Shown here: positions 6,301 to 6,689 of the stretch, one piece after another
Layout of the letters: each line of letters opens with the position of its first letter
Numbering within the stretch: position 1 is the first letter of the stretch
From: Flavobacteriales bacterium UBA5869
GTDB lineage: Bacteria; Bacteroidota; Bacteroidia; Flavobacteriales_D; Crocinitomicaceae
Direction of reading: 5' to 3'
NCBI GenBank assembly: GCA_002432565.1
Contig: DJFP01000213.1
Location: 1 to 6,689 of the forward strand
DNA length: 6,689 nucleotides
The notes under the pieces: model-generated
The model's database searches: none
The model's input: the letters and a program-made list of their open reading frames with translations, nothing else
Told to the model about the DNA's origin: nothing
Position numbers and translations under genes: made by a program

Positions 6301-6689
6301 AAGCGAAGGAAATGTTCAACCGTGCTATCAATTTCAGACCGGCTGACCAATATCCGAAGCAAAAGCTTCTGGAAATTGCAGATCTTGAAAAGGCAGAAAA
6401 GCAGGCTTTGGATCAACAAAACCTGTTTGCAAAAAAGATGGCCGAAGCTGATGGGTTGGCAAAAGCTAATAAACTGGAGGATGCAATCAATGCTTACAAA
6501 GCAGCAAAAACGATCAAACCGGATGACATTGTTCCGGATCAAAAAATTGCCGAATTGCAAGCATTACTTGCTAATAAAGTAGATCCTGCCGTTGAAGAGC
6601 AAAAACTATACGACGCGGCGATGTACAGAGGAAACAATGCGGCTTCAAATAAAGATTACAACGGCGCAATTACTCAGTATGAAGAAGCT
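3393..6689 (+). CDS. Very large secreted TPR-type repeat protein (3' end outside window)
   Basis: An uninterrupted frame of 1099 codons with no stop before the window edge. Residues 1-20 form a Sec signal peptide (MRVK, then a hydrophobic core, ending VFG before Gln21). Residues about 25-95 resemble a carboxypeptidase-regulatory-like beta sandwich, with TTDASGEVKL at 57-66 and the KKYKVEVSKAG strand at 72-82. Residues about 96-165 hold a short beta region (ISLFDE.., EFYFDGQ) and a Lys/Glu-rich helix. From residue 175, sixteen tandem units of about 60 residues follow, each a TPR helix pair plus a linker helix. Ala, Lys and Glu dominate, and one Cys was seen (in unit 11). The protein is probably a long periplasmic or surface solenoid acting as a scaffold; its partner is unknown. 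A C-terminal sorting, OmpA or peptidoglycan-binding domain could lie beyond the window. The ATG was chosen because it directly precedes the signal peptide. Confidence 0.95.
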   Translation, partial: MRVKLLILISFFFLTNLVFGQIDMNFFIKTTNYTTGKKESGVTVKLMEGSSTVSTMTTDASGEVKLLLKAGKKYKVEVSKAGKVSRLLNINVSNVNDELLQGTSKPEGQAQISLFDEQPNVDYSYIKTNPITEFYFDGQNTVLQYDQILADKMAKKIEKIMKDAEGAQKQGEANYNSIIKQADALFTAKKYEEALTQYEAATKIKGKEAEKHPNDRIIEIDGILKAAKSANLANAQLDSEYKALIASADALRDQKKYTEAIARYNEALGKKQEQYPKDEIAKAELAIETAKKDEENKAKYDAAMKAGDGFYGQKSWMAARDKYKEALKIRPGDAAATAKLADLDGKLNAQKAEQDKKQKYNDAVAAGDALMGEEKWSEAVAKYQEALTFESSATYPKDKIAEAKVKLDEIAKANALKEQITKLLTEGNTALTAKQYPGAKAKFEQVLTLDKDNAEAKAKIEEVNKQLEFEKANAEKIAKAKQLVVEGDALDKTMKYADAKAKYQESIALIPDAAVQAKIDAVDAKILAESKKAENKAKFDQAITDGDAALAASNFETAKKKYEEAQLLDAASQVPKQKLIELGKKEAAANAEKDKNQKYQEAFNAGMAALSSKDYATAKEKFLAATTIDNTKKEAKDKLDEVTKILADNAQAAAQKDKYDAAVKAGTDLLGQNKLAEAKKKFEEASVLDPAQTLPKEKIQEIDGLMAKADKEKQINQLLTEGSAALSKKDLNGARGKFQQVLALDPSNNTASEKMTEILKLENDQASEAQKQAAFDKLKGEGMAFQNQNKYAEAKQKYLEAKAIKEDEEVAKAIVWCDKKIAEELKDAELNKKYNAVLTEAKELEAAKKYDEAIVKYGEALAVKSNEQEPKNRIEAIKALKLQNAEQQKVEEEYQAALKKGDDLVLAKKYTDAIQAYNSALVLKPYEKLPVEKADAAKKLAEQETFDGDQAYQKIIDVGNKAFDEKNYVKAKEMFNRAINFRPADQYPKQKLLEIADLEKAEKQALDQQNLFAKKMAEADGLAKANKLEDAINAYKAAKTIKPDDIVPDQKIAELQALLANKVDPAVEEQKLYDAAMYRGNNAASNKDYNGAITQYEEA
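3915..6689 (+). repeat. Tandem coding repeat, about 180 bp per unit, 15 full units plus one cut
   Basis: Units begin at 3915, 4113, 4290, 4470, 4650, 4830, 5007, 5187, 5367, 5535, 5715, 5892, 6072, 6246, 6426 and 6609. Their lengths are 66, 59, 60, 60, 60, 60, 59, 60, 60, 56, 60, 59, 60, 58 and 61 residues, and the last is cut after 27. Within a unit, positions 1-34 follow TPR numbering: Gly or Ala at 8, an aromatic or Leu at 17, Ala at 20 in all sixteen units, Tyr or Phe at 24, small (mostly Ala) at 27 and often Pro at 32. Positions 35-60 form an extra charged helix, often opening PKxKI. At the DNA level the copies are well diverged, so the repeat is old and kept by selection on protein structure. 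Confidence 0.9.

Noticed and set aside
3488..6560. Many minus-strand open frames of 69-127 codons, often rich in Ala, Ser, Phe and Leu
   Set aside because: They lie antisense to the 1099-codon TPR frame, have no recognisable domains, overlap each other in several frames, and their composition is what the reverse complement of Ala/Lys/Glu codons gives.

Overview
The window looks like chromosomal DNA from a Bacteroidota bacterium, most likely of the Flavobacteriales type. The evidence is A/T-rich intergenic sequence, the absence of a Shine-Dalgarno sequence before every start codon, -7 boxes of the TAnnTTTG type, a Sec signal ending in FG-Q, and a FAD oxidoreductase carrying the ASTKNAGFACFG signature I associate with that phylum. 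Genus and species cannot be fixed from the sequence.

Left part (1-834): the first half of elongation factor P is read leftward off the edge and diverges from a TatA/TatB-like gene read rightward. They share a 127-bp intergenic region with one perfect TAnnTTTG box facing each way.

Middle part (835-3288): three genes read leftward. In order of transcription they are a FAD-dependent DAO-family oxidoreductase, a four-helix membrane protein resembling DUF2231, and a small GAD-like/DUF1851 protein related to the Tdi1 immunity family. The GAD-like gene is bracketed by two near-identical perfect palindromes (40 and 38 bp), the only dispersed repeat seen in the window.

Right part (3289-6689): one very large open frame starts at 3393 and runs off the right edge, giving 1099 codons in the window. 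It encodes a secreted protein with a signal peptide, a carboxypeptidase-regulatory-like beta domain and at least 16 tandem units of about 60 residues. Each unit is a TPR helix pair followed by an extra linker helix. The pattern of Pro or Ala at unit position 37 suggests that a five-unit block was duplicated. The many short frames on the opposite strand here are by-products of this repetitive coding sequence.

No operon with a clear shared function is visible; this reads as a mixed chromosomal neighbourhood. The points most worth following are the palindrome-bracketed immunity-like gene and the giant repeat protein. I see no RNA gene, CRISPR array, insertion sequence or complete defence system.
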